Shown here: positions 53,218-64,000 of the stretch, piece after piece
Position numbering within the stretch: the first letter of the stretch is position 1
Layout of the letters: each line of letters starts with the position of its first letter
Assembly: GCA_902729315.2 (NCBI GenBank)
Contig: LR746271.1
Coordinates: forward strand, 2,130,001-2,194,000
DNA length: 64,000 nucleotides
From: Spirodela intermedia
Lineage: Eukaryota; Streptophyta; Magnoliopsida; Alismatales; Araceae
Direction: 5' to 3'
Translations under genes and position numbers: made by a program
Notes under the pieces: generated by a model
Database searches by the model: none
Told to the model about the DNA's origin: nothing
Seen by the model: only the letters and a program-made list of their open reading frames with translations

Positions 53218-55450
53218 TTTGGGTAGGCTGGCCTACTTTTTGAAAATATCATCCTCTATTTATGAGGGAGAGCAGAGTCAAAGCTTTTCTTGATTTGACA
53301 TTAGAAAAGGGGTTTCCCTATTGGGTGGAGTTGCTTGAGATGGCACCTTTTTCCTGGTAGGTTGTGGGCTCCACAAAGTGATATGAATGGCTTGCATGTT
53401 ACCCCTTGTCATGTGTACACATGGATGATATGTAGTCATGGGCACATAGACATTTAATGCTGTGCAATGCATTGTACTGGATCTCAATATAGTCATGATG
53501 CATTGAGCAACTGTCATGCCACATCATGCCAATGTCATTTGAGGTTTGTGAAACACTTCCTCAAACCTATTTTGTGATGGTAGAATCGTTCTCTTGAGCT
53601 TTGCACATGCATGTGTGCTCTATGTGCAGCCACACATATGTTGTGCTATGTTAACATCATGTCACATTTGTGCTAGCGCCATGCATTGCCCACACACACT
53701 TCACCTAGGTGGTGTGGACCGCCCCAGTCATGTGTGCTCATGTGAGAGACACCATACTCATGCCTGCCTTGTCATGTTGTTGTGTGTTCCTTCACATGCA
53801 TTGTATTTCCAAGTGTGCCATATTCCGACAATGTGCACCCACATGGATCTCATGCTGACAATGCAATTCTGCTCCTTAAACCTAGATTAATTGAGTTGGG
53901 TTTGTTGGCCTTAAGAACCTACATATGCATAATCAAATGATAAAATTACTATTCTTGATTAAAAAAGCATGGGAATTTAAAACTTGCATTGAAATTTATT
54001 ATTATCACCCAAACACTCATGTTACAAGTATTAATTATATTATATGTGAAAAGATATTTATCATGTTTGAAGTGTGATATTTAACATTAATAATTTGATG
54101 TTTCTGAAAATATCTTAAAATAACCCAAAAGTATTATTTTATCTAGGCAACATATTGTTCAATCAAAATTATAGATGAGACCCATAGGTTAGAAATGATA
54201 TTTTTTTTGTTATGAAAATGCTAGGATGAAGATGTGAACATAATATTATATTGTGAGAATTTAAAACTAAAGATAAATGTTAAAATTGTACTTAAAATCA
54301 TTTTTTAGCTTTGAAGTTAATTTTCTTGATACCCACATTTGAAATAATGATTAAACATTTTAAGAAATCACAAATGAGTGGTGTAAAGTTTTGATAGGAA
54401 ACTTCAATGGTGATATTCTATGATCAAACTTTCGGACACCCTTTGGGAAATGCTGCCCATATATTTCTTTTGTGATGATTTATGTTTTATTTTTATTTGA
54501 AAACTTTACTTTATTTCAAGTAATATTCACCGATTACCTTTATGAGTATGCATCCAAATTTGGGTTTTACCAGATTCATTATCACTAAATACATCCATTA
54601 TGGTTTCAACGTTTTATTATTGGTTTATACGTGAAGACATATCCAAAAATATAACATTGGATATTTAAATTATATTTTTGATGTTCAAAGAAAGAACATT
54701 GAGGAGGTGGAAAACAAAGACAAATCAGATCAAAATTACATCTGTAAATTATGCATTTCTCATCTATTTTAAACAAATCTTGATTTTCTGGCCTATGATG
54801 CTTTTCATAGTAACATTTTGCATTATCTAATGCGAATAAGTTTGACTATAATTTGAAAGCTCAAGTCATAGTCATGGAGACCGAGAGGTTGGTATTACAA
54901 ACCGATCAATAGAGCATTCCATCCTAATCACAAGTCAAGGAGAGGATCAAAAAGTCAAAAACAATTGGTCAACTTCATTTTCGAAATCCATCAACTCGTT
55001 GACATCCATTCTTTCTTAACTCACCAACCGTGGTAAAATATTTTATTATATTAATATTCTCGTGGATAAACCTGTGATAATTGTAGCTGATAACTTAAGG
55101 AAGCTGAACCCTTTAATCACATGTTGGGCATTCTTTAGCTGTGAATGAGAAACTTCATGGGAGCTGAAACTTTGTAATCAATAGTCAAACATTGAGTGAT
55201 TAGTATAAATAACTCAATGATGTGATATCCTCAGAGTAAAATAAGTCAAGGATACCGAATCATTGTAAGATTCATTGTGTCATTCATTGATCATTTGAAA
55301 AACTAGGAAAGAGGAAGGGATGGATGAGAAGTGAGAGAAGATTGAACATATGAGATCCAATCAATTCACCCCCTCTGCCTCCTCCTTTATCCCCCCAACA
55401 ACGGAGATTTCCTTTAGCCCAATATTGGACCCACCCGCTATTAAACACAT

Positions 55451-55451
<1 letters not shown>

Positions 55452-55491
<40 letters not shown>

Positions 55492-55497
55492 CTCTCT
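55452..55497. repeat. (CT)n microsatellite
   Basis: A nearly pure CT run in the presumed 3' UTR of the minus-strand RING gene, where it reads as GA. Confidence 0.95.
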
Positions 55498-55557
55498 CTA
55501 AATATGAGTATAAACCATGTAGAAGAGCCCCGATGAAATACTCGGAAGAAGGGCCAG

Positions 55558-57230
55558 TCATGCCGAAGAGCCTGAGAAGACCGTGGGAAGGTAGATCCGG
55601 TGGATGTTCCTCATCGTGAGGGACTTCCTGCATGTGGGGCATCTCTTCTGCACACGGATGGCGGCCCCGATGCACTGCTTGCAGAAAACATGGCCGCAGG
55701 TGGTTGTGGTCTCTTCGGCCATTGGACCCCAGCAGATTGCGCACTTGAGTACGGCATGCATCGGCTGGTCCCTCTGCCATTTCACGAACCATCAAACAGT
55801 TAGAAAAAAATGATCTGGCTTGATATGACCAAGGATTTATTCATCATGAGAGAACTATCTACCTTGGGTCTGCGAATGTCCACCTCATCTCCGTCGTTCT
55901 CGTCAGCTAATGCCTGGTTGAGCGGACGCTTCTGTCCGTGCCGGCTCTTGGCAGTCGCTGGAACTGCTGGATGATCCGCAGCTGATCCTTTAGAAGGAAG
56001 GAGGGAAAAATGAAACCCATCATGGGATGGACTAGAAGGAAAACCAGACATTTCAACAGATGAGTGGACGAAAGAATGAAAGAGAAATATGGGGCTCTGT
56101 TTGATGTTCAGAGTAGAAATATGGTGCTCTGATGAAGATTATCCAAGAAAAAAGTGGGTGAGGAGAGGAGGAAACATGAGAAACCAGAAGAACTGTCGGT
56201 TCTTTAGCTAGATGCATGGTTCTCTGATCGAGATTATCCAAGAAAAAAGTGGGTAAGAAGAGGAGGAAACATGAGAAACCAGAAGTACTGCCGGTTCTTT
56301 AGCTAGAAACACGGCGCTCTGATGGAGATTATCTGAGAAAAAAGTGGGTGAGGAGAGGAAACATGAGTAACCAGAAGCTATCTGTTCTTTGACTTTAAGC
56401 ACGGTGCTCTGACGAAGATTACTAAAGAAAAAGTGGATGAGAAAGAGAAACATGAGAACTTGGGCCGTAATGCAAATAAAAGATCTTTTCGGCTCCGCCT
56501 GACATCATTAATCTCCCTGATCGAAGGTTTATGCCTTCATGCTCCGGTACCCGATACAGGTTCTTAGTAGAAGAGCTTCAGAAAATCGGCATGAAGCTGA
56601 AGAGGTGACAATTGGGGGCAACTAGCGACCTCCGTCTAAAAATTTAACAAGAAGAGGTTTTTCAGACCCCAAGGCTTTCAGAGATGGATAATGCAGCGCA
56701 CCTGAAGGCCCTGCGGGGAGATCAAGATCATCATCTAAGATTATAGTAACAGGATGCGCCCTCTGAGGCAGGGGTCTACCCTGCAAGATTGGAAAGAACA
56801 ACTCGATGCAGTTAGAATCATCTATGAAATGACTGAAAATGTATCAAATCTTCAAGAAGTAACCGTCTATCATTGGTTTTTTGTTATTTTATAACTAGCT
56901 CCAATATTAGGGAGCGCCAATCATTAAAGGTAGATGAATATATGTCGCGAATTTCGAGGTATGAACCTGGCTGAAATCTCCCGAGGAAGACAGGACTTCC
57001 ACGTCATCTTCAATTTCCACAACATCGATGAGTTGATTAGACCACAGCAGTAATTCTAGCAATTCGTCACGGCCATCGGTCGGTGGTATAGCTGGCTCCT
57101 GATGAATGACTCCTTGAGATCCATTGGAATCCCCAGTCTCATTCACATTCAATTCTATCTTCCCGAAGGTCCTGTTAGCTTCTAATGCCGGCCTCCTGAA
57201 AGACCGCTTAGATGACGCACAAGCGCTCAT
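55558..57230 (-). CDS. RNF4-like RING-type E3 ubiquitin ligase
   Basis: Four minus-strand exons, 56967-57230, 56702-56780, 55863-55987 and 55558-55773, give 684 bp and 227 residues. The C-terminal RING (C3HC4) is CAICWGP, then TCGHVFCKQC, then CPTC, with all eight zinc ligands present. The layout, an acidic N-terminal half (DVVEIEDDVEVL, TIILDDDLDLP) that resembles SUMO-interacting motifs, a basic linker and a C-terminal RING, matches RNF4-type SUMO-targeted ligases and Arabidopsis relatives such as At5g48655 and At3g07200 (from memory). SUMO binding is inferred from the VVEIEDD and TIILDDD words. An acceptor (TTTATAG) 8 bp upstream of the start codon implies a 5' UTR intron; the leader exon probably ends at the GTGAGT near 57618. 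Intron 3 carries four tandem repeat units. Confidence 0.9.
56107..56460. repeat. Four tandem units of about 95 bp in the RING gene intron 3
   Basis: Each unit has (g/t)(c/t)tctgat(g/c)(a/g)agattat, a gaaaaaagtgg(g/a)tgag block, gaaacatgag(a/t)aaccagaag and a tctgttctttagct-like end. Units start near 56118, 56218, 56312 and 56404; the last is the most diverged. Confidence 0.9.
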
Positions 57231-59514
57231 ATTTCCTATAAAATGACCAAAAAAATCATTAGAACCCAAAAGATGAGACATAAATCAGAAGACAACAATA
57301 GTCAGCGAGCGATTGCTAATAGTAGCTCAAACGAATGAAAAACAGGTTAGGGAAAACAGGATCCAGCCGTCCAAAAGGGAAGAGGAAAGTGAAATCGAGT
57401 TTTCATTAAAAAGAAAAATTATCGTGATAATGGATCTCAATTTACAGTTCAGAAATCAGTTCCATAACACAAGGAAGCAGACACTTGGAATCATCCAAGG
57501 CAGGAAAATCCTAACGAGGAAGACCGCCACAACCGCTATTTACAAGGATCGAACACGATTGCGGGGGAAGAACAAGGAAGACATTAGCTAATCTGAGGGA
57601 TCGAGATCACCACTCACCGAAGCAATTCGACGGCGGTCTGCGGGGCGGCAATAGATTTGTGCAGATGGCAGTGGCGTGATCCAAACGGCCGCTCCGACAA
57701 ATCAACTGAATCCTCTCACTCAGAGCCGGCGGTGCCGACCTTCTCCTTCAGAGAAGATCTCGCTTCCGACTTGTACAGACCCTGGGGAAAAGGAAGATGG
57801 TGGAGGGGATGGGAGCAGCACGGAAACCACTTTATAGTTTCTCTTATGTCGGTTGTTCTCGTTTTGGCTGAGCCGCCGCGGCCGAAAAACCTACCCAATA
57901 CACAGGGACGCGTTTTGGCGGGACCCATCCTTATGTCCAGATTACGTATGCAAGTACGTCATTCTCCATACACATATGGAAGGTTCAGCTGAATCATCTC
58001 GATCAAGGCCATTACATAGACTAGATTCAGGTCGCTGACTTTTTCCAAATTTAGTTTTCAAGTCAACATGAAAAAAAAGGAGAGAGAAAAGGAGGGAGTT
58101 GCAGCATAAATGTACTTAAAATAGTTTGTAAAATAAATTACATACTTTAAATACATCTTCATATATCTGATAATTTTTAGAACCCTCGGTTTAATCCATT
58201 TTTTATTTAATAATTTTAAAAAATCATACTAAGAATTAAAAAAACAGTATTTATCAGTAAAATCAGATAATTTAAATTATATCCTAAATTAAGCGTATCT
58301 TTGGTAACCAGTAGAGAACTAACTAGTCACTGCCGCAAACTTAGAAACTTCTAGATGGATCTAGAAACAATACGTCCAGATGAATAGCACCAATGTATAT
58401 CATTAGAGATATATTTTTTGTGAGATGAAATATATGTCAAAATTTAATAAATATTTCAATTTTGTTGATGATTTGATCCTAACCTAACTTAGATTAAGTG
58501 GGTGTTGAATAAATAAATAAATAAATAGCTCTTAATATATTATATTTGCAGATTCATCAAATATCATATGGTAGATATTTGGGATTTTTTTATTTTACAG
58601 TAAAAATCCTACATAATGTTGCTGATCTCATTAACCCGTTTATTTCTCACATGTGGAGATCAAAAATTCATTTTTTATTAATTTATTATGCTTATATAAT
58701 TATCAAATAAGTTTTAGGGGGGTATGTTATAAACACGTTATTTTTATTTATGCTTTTTTTTCGGAACTAGACAGATTTAAAGTCTGGTCTGATCCGAACT
58801 CAGTTCACATCGGGCGCACGCGATCCGATTTATCCGATTTTTCAGGAGGGGACTGTCACGTGCGACAGCGACCGTTAGCTATATAATAAGTAGCTCGGAA
58901 AGTGCGGGCCCCACCGATTTTAAAACTCGGACGATTTCGCTGACTCAGTTCAGGTCGGGCGCACCCACCGGGTCCGGTTCCGATTTATCAGATGGGCGTG
59001 AATGGCGGCGGTCTGACTAAGCAAGGACGGATAAGGGGATAAAGTGCGGGCCCCACCGATTTAGAACTCCGATCTTTTCTTTTTAATGATTTATCGAAAC
59101 AGACGGGTGAATCAGGGTACCTACCTCCGCACGCCGGTTTCACACAAGGAAAGCGGATGAGGAGCGGTTGGTTGAGAACTGGTTGGGAAGGTAAGCTGAC
59201 CGCACGTGAGAGTATTTGCGCTTTTTCTTCTCCATGCTGTAACCCTCCTACCTGTCAGAGAGGCTTCTGGTCTGGTAGATAGAGACTCTGAGCGCGACAC
59301 CTTCCAGAGGAAGAGGATGGAGTGAAAGGTCGTCCATCCCCCAGGAAGATCCAAGCATGGGGAATTGGGGCAAGTGGCATTGAGGGGGATAGTTTTCCCG
59401 TCGTAGTCATCCCAGAGATGCCGGATATCTCTCGTCTTGCGAGAGAAGGTCACGCATGCCGGATATCTCCTGTGGAGGTGAGGAGGAAGAAGGGGGAAGG
59501 GATTTGGGGGAAGG
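57231..59514. promoter_or_regulatory. Divergent upstream region of the RING gene and beta-galactosidase
   Basis: 57238-57620 is the presumed 5' UTR intron of the RING gene, with its GC-richer leader exon and promoter at about 57620-57900. 58050-58780 is AT-rich with nothing recognised. 58798-59085 is a two-copy GC-rich duplication containing TCACGTGCGA (G-box core) in its first copy. From 59100 the leader of the beta-galactosidase gene begins, with open frames in other phases (59121-59588 minus, 59322-59600 plus) that look like composition effects. Confidence 0.55.
58798..59085. repeat. Two-copy duplication of about 142-145 bp upstream of the beta-galactosidase gene
   Basis: Shared phrases are actcagttca..tcgggcgcac (58798 and 58943), tccgattta, and agtgcgggccccaccgattt (58901 and 59043). 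Only the first copy holds the CACGTG core. Confidence 0.85.
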
Positions 59515-62500
59515 ATGGATTTGTGGCTCCTTGCACTCCTCCTGATGCTCGTCGGCTCGGGTTCGGCGAGGTTCTTCCAGCCGTTCAACGTGAGCTATGA
59601 CCACCGGGCTCTGATCATCGATGGAAAGCGCCGGATGCTCATCTCAGCCGGGATTCACTATCCACGAGCGACGCCCGAGGTGTGACACCTTATACTTTCT
59701 TCTGCTTGTAACGACTTTGCATGGAGTCCAGTGTCCGACTTTGATCCGCACGAACCCGAACGATTGTATGTCAAAATTACCGCTGTCTTCTCTGTACCAC
59801 GAGATATTTCTTGCCTCTTTATTTCCACTTTTTCACCAGATACAAAAATTTACTCCGTGTTCACTGTTTTCTCCAATACCATTTCCTCATATTCGTAATA
59901 GGAGAACAATTTTCTTTTTAAACATAAGTTTATCGTCCCGCCTTTCCCTTGTTGCTGTTTTTATTGTACGCGAGAGATTGAATAATCTTCTTGGCGTTTT
60001 CCTTTCCTCACTTGCCCTACAAGTTGACTGGAAATTCTGGGTCTTGAGATCTCACGTATAACAATGGTCGACAGATGTGGCCAGGGATAATCGCCAAAAG
60101 CAAGGAGGGAGGGGCAGATGTGATACAGACCTACGTATTCTGGAATGGGCATGAACCTAGCAGGGGCCAGGTATCAAGCATATTTTGGCCTATGTGAGTC
60201 CAGGTTTCTACCTGAATTCTAACGCTGCTTTATATTTTGTCTTGTTTCCTCAGTACAATTTTGAAGGAAGGTATGATCTTGTGAAGTTTACAAAGTTGGT
60301 TGCTTCAAGTGGCCTTTATCTTCATCTTCGGATCGGCCCATATGTGTGTGCGGAATGGAATTTCGGGTACTTTTCTTGTGTTGTGTTGTCATTTTGTCTT
60401 GAAAGCGTGGAAAGTATTCCTGTCTGTTCTGTGGCCAGGAAAAAAAACCCAAAAAAATTATATAATTAGTTCACAATAAACTTTTAATATCAGCAATGAA
60501 GATCTGTTTGTGTGATGTTAGTCATTTCTGAAACCAAGGATTATGTGTTTCTGAAACCATTCATGATTATAAGTAGGATGGTAGCTGTCATATTTGGTTA
60601 TGAAAAATATTCAAGCGTGTGATCTGAAAACCACGTCTGTTTTCCATATGCATATCCATATAGGAAAATGTGCACTAAACGCCATGAAGAACATAGTTGA
60701 ACAGACTGGCCCTCTTTTGACATATCACAGATGGTACCGCCTAGAGCAGACCCTTTTTTTTCAAAGATATAACCTGTAATCAAGTGTTTTTTGATTAAGT
60801 AGGAAACTGTGGAAAACTTAAATAATAGGTCGCAGTAAGCGCTGATGACCTCTTAGTGGTTCAGACATATCATCATCAATAATATTTCGTATGTTTTGAG
60901 TCCATCATGTAATTTTTCTGTTAGCTATAGATGCTGGAATATCTTCGCATTGAATTCAAACCACTACTGAGATACTGTTTTTCAAAATGAGCCATGGGAG
61001 TTGACCTACGGGTTTGATGCCTTCATTTTGTTTAAAATTATCATTACAGCCATTGATGACATTATAATCAGTTGATACTTCTGTCTGTTTTCAATTAATT
61101 ATGGTTTCGCATTGGTACCCTTTCCACATATAATTCAGAGTATATATCATCTTTAGTAAGCTCCATGATTCATTATCTGTCCAAATTTTTACTCTCACAC
61201 TTGCTGTCATAGAATGGAAAATAGTAAGATCACATGATTTGATTTATTGCATGAGTCCAGGCTTCTGATCCTATCGTTGCATGTAGATGGGGGTAATTAC
61301 GCGTATTTACTGTGTTAAGAAAGCCATGCTAGGGAGCATGATCATTCATTTTCCTGAAGATCTGATTAAGGTCATGATTTAATGCTACCATACTCGCGTA
61401 ATTAGTAATCCTATTGATTAATGTCATTTTTTTAATTCATCGTCGTTGATGGCAGGGGATTTCCAATTTGGTTGCGTGACATCCCTGGCATAAAATTTCG
61501 AACTAACAATGAGCAGTTCAAGGTATCTTGTTTCAAATTCAGGGAGTACATGGCGAAATCATAAATGGAAGTACATTGTATCAATAATTTTCTATAGTTT
61601 CTATTACTTGATTAATTTTTAGTCATCTTATGATGGTAATTTAAATGCCATTGGTCTGTTAGTATCACTATGCATTGGCTAATGGCTCATACTGGAAAGG
61701 CTTCAAAAGTACCACTGAGTTCGCATTTTGTGTCATCCTTTTCCTAGTCATTTCGTTGTGATGATTTTTTTGCTGAACAACCACCACAGAATTATATTTT
61801 GGGGTAGGATGGAAATCCACACATCGAATTTTAGGAATGATTTATTCACATAATAACTTTTTTGTGAAATGAATATCAATGCCAAATAAATCTGATGACA
61901 TTTACCACAGACTGAAACAGGCGTCACCTTGTCAACGTTTCCAATTATATTTATGATATATCTTATACAAACATGTGAAAAATTCAGCATAATTTGCCAC
62001 ATGTTTGTATAAGATATATCATGAATATAATGCCTTTTTATACGTAATTTTTGAGATTTTTTGTGTTGAAAATCACGAAAAATGAATGATCTACTGCCGA
62101 TCAGCATTACTTCTGCTCATTTTTTTATTTTTAAACACGCCAATACTATCCTTTCTTTGGCATTTGTTTTGCTCTCTTTGCATACATGAATGATTCAGGA
62201 GTTATGCATGAAAAGCAGCTCGGATTGGAAAATTGATGGGTGTTTGGTTGTTTTTGGTCCGATCATTTCTCTGTCTGCAGAAAGAAATGCAGAGGTTTGT
62301 TGAAAAGATTGTGGATTTGATGACGCAGGAAATGCTCTTTTCATGGCAAGGTGGTCCCATCATATTATTGCAGGTATATTGACAGTTTATTGGTACAGGT
62401 TTAAATATTATCAACCCTATCCGTTTATTTGACTCTACCGTATGAGTGCCAAATCAGATTGAACGTCATTAAAATCTTCCTTTTGTAATAATCTAATATC

Positions 62501-63595
62501 AGTTCATTCCAGAGATGGGTACAATGGGACTAAGTAGATAATATCCAAAAATAATCACAATGTATAATATTTTGGTCAATCGGGCTATATTTGTGTGATT
62601 CATTTATGGAGCCAAATATTATTTGATCAGTTTTAAAAAAATCTGTCCAGGAGATTGAGTCTTAAATAATAATATCTTAGAAATTGAAAATATCAGGAAA
62701 GCCGTTTGGTTTATGGGATCCGAAACAAGTTATTCTCATACAAGGAAATAGTTTTCTTGTACAACAGTTGCTGACGTATTATAGCTCGATAACTGTGTTT
62801 TATTCATCTGGTAGAACCATTTCTTCCATAAATCATTAGGAAGACTTAGTTACCATTTCATGTGTTAGCCAGGAAACTGACATAGTCAACTGGCCAGGCA
62901 TGGTAATATGTCAAGTCTTCGACAATTTGAGCGAAAAATTGTAAACTCTATCCTGACATGTTCTTTTTTATATCCCCAACATCCAAAACTAAGAAAATGT
63001 CTGACCTCGCTAGATTTTCATGTAAGGAATTTAAGTGCATTTTTCTGAGAATTTTTATATTTTCTAGTGCTGAATTTTTGGGAGCACATTTGTATCTTGC
63101 CATTTCAGTTGATCACTCAAATTTTTATTGATACAAAATTTTAAATAACTGTCGACTGTATTCTTTGAATAAAAAATAGGAACCTGATATAATATTGACA
63201 TTTTGAATTGTTGAACAGATTGAGAATGAATATGGCAACATTGAGAGTTCTTTTGGAAATGATGGAAAGCAGTATATTAAATGGGCAGCGAGCATGGCAC
63301 TTAGCCTAAATGCTGGTGTTCCATGGGTCATGTGCAGGCAAACCGATGCTCCTGAGAACATTGTAATGCCGAGATACTGTTAAATATCTATGGTTGTTGT
63401 AATGTCTCTGATAGGAGTATTTATCTATTTCGAGAGTATGTGAGATGGGGTATCTCCATTTTGTTAAATTAAGTCGTGCTACTGATTCCAATCATTTTTT
63501 TCACAGATAGATACCTGCAATGCATTTTATTGTGATGGCTTTAGGCCAAATTCTTATAGAAAGCCAGCAATGTGGACCGAGGATTGGAATGGATG
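59515..63595 (+). CDS. Beta-galactosidase (GH35), BGAL9-like, 5' part
   Basis: Seven exons in the window: 59515-59679, 60075-60170, 60254-60366, 61456-61522, 62281-62373, 63219-63362 and 63507-63595; the gene continues past the right edge. The product removes terminal beta-galactosyl residues from cell wall polysaccharides or glycoproteins and is secreted: residues 1-18 ([18 protein letters not shown]) are a signal peptide. The GH35 signature [14 protein letters not shown] spans the exon 5/6 junction; its IENE carries the predicted acid/base Glu. Other family words are [86 protein letters not shown] and [25 protein letters not shown] resembles Arabidopsis BGAL9. All exon junctions keep frame. 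The nucleophile Glu, the rest of the barrel and any lectin-like C-terminal domain lie outside the window. Confidence 0.95.
60367..61455. other. Intron 3 of the beta-galactosidase gene
   Basis: A 1.1-kb AT-rich intron. Short open frames (60594-60779, 60598-60783) show nothing I recognise. Introns 5 (62374-63218) and the start of intron 7 (63596-64000) are likewise featureless. Confidence 0.7.
61944..62031. repeat. Foldback: 34-bp inverted repeat with a 20-nt loop
   Basis: Arms at 61944-61977 and 61998-62031 are reverse complements over 34 bp with one mismatch; the inner 25 bp, atgatatatcttatacaaac plus atgtg, pair perfectly. It lies in intron 4 of the beta-galactosidase gene. It may be a small MITE relic or a hairpin-forming transcript; no target-site duplication is evident. 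Confidence 0.9.
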
Positions 63596-64000
63596 GTAAG
63601 AATGTAGGGTTTATTTTTATGTTCTCCTTTCTTGAAACGTCCAACATAAATTATCTATGACCGTCGGTACTTTAATTTTAAGTTTCAACATGACTGAGGC
63701 TTCACCATCGTTTCTCTTGTAAATCCATTTTTTTTGTTCGTCTGATAATAAATCTAGGAGGGGAAGCTCTCGGTGGTGAAAATGCCAGTTTCTCTTGAAG
63801 TTGAGATTTCATGGAAAAACATATTTATGTTTTTCAAAAGGTTATATTCATCAAAAGGTTCATAACCTGTATGCCTCATTTGAGTTGTCTACTTAGTCAA
63901 GATATCAAAAGGTCAGCATTCACGTTAGGGGGAGATGTACTAAAGTAGCAAAAGTTATATTGAAGGGGGACGGTCAAATATTCTGATTAAATGCCTGACT

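Larger units (their letters stand above)
52624..55557. other. 2.9-kb region upstream of CENP-O, downstream of the RING gene
   Basis: The CENP-O 5' flank runs to about 52800, then comes a two-copy tandem duplication (about 52812-53217), a stretch rich in CATG and TGCA words (about 53370-53880), and AT-rich DNA. A (CT)n tract lies at 55452-55488, followed by the 3' end of the RING gene. No exon is recognised. Confidence 0.65.

Noticed and set aside
59121-59600. Overlapping frames of 155 and 92 codons across the beta-galactosidase leader and exon 1
   Set aside because: Exon 1 in its own frame gives a signal peptide and the conserved GH35 N terminus; the others run through leader sequence without similarity.

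Overview
The window is nuclear DNA from a flowering plant. Genes carry many GT-AG introns, several of them 1-3 kb. Intergenic DNA is AT-rich. Ty1/copia elements use the initiator tRNA-Met primer site, and the proteins have plant-specific forms (plant ER metallopeptidase, BGAL9-like beta-galactosidase, plant cytosolic ribulose-phosphate 3-epimerase). Species cannot be fixed from sequence alone. An unusual trait is the abundance of very long CT/GA microsatellites. I rebuilt gene models by hand from splice signals, reading-frame phase and remembered family sequences; every complete model closes in frame.

Layout. 1-3201: left-truncated copia element on the minus strand, apparently inside an intron of an ERMP1-type ER metallopeptidase gene whose last five exons lie at 4044-5849 (+). 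6667-10922 (-): organellar circularly permuted GTPase RsgA, convergent with ERMP1. 11354-20618: an accessory stretch with an intact 479-codon charged tandem-repeat ORF (11729-13168), a decayed copia element with two LTRs (13625-18526), a broken chimeric paralogue (19036-19481) and a short intact paralogue (20355-20618), all set in CT microsatellites. 20620-21290: degenerate tandem repeat. 21615-26386 (+): nucleoporin NUP54, with one intron made almost wholly of pyrimidines. 27845-29166 (-): short At3g27210-like N-myristoylation-type protein. 32679-39567 (+): cytosolic ribulose-phosphate 3-epimerase with a 5-nt microexon and a GC-AG intron. 40509-52623 (-): kinetochore protein CENP-O, 12 exons. 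55558-57230 (-): RNF4-like RING E3 ligase. 59515 to the right edge (+): BGAL9-like GH35 beta-galactosidase, cut by the window end.

These are single-copy housekeeping genes of unrelated pathways (ribosome assembly in organelles, nuclear pore, pentose phosphate/Calvin sugar interconversion, kinetochore, ubiquitin signalling, cell wall sugar removal), not an operon-like system. From memory, ERMP1-like and RsgA genes are also near neighbours in Arabidopsis (At1g67420 and At1g67440), so part of the order may be ancient microsynteny.

The most novel material is the 55-residue repeat ORF with its rearranged paralogues, the microexon and GC donor in the epimerase gene, the polypyrimidine NUP54 intron, and a 34-bp-stem foldback in a beta-galactosidase intron. 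I found no CRISPR array, rRNA or convincing tRNA gene.
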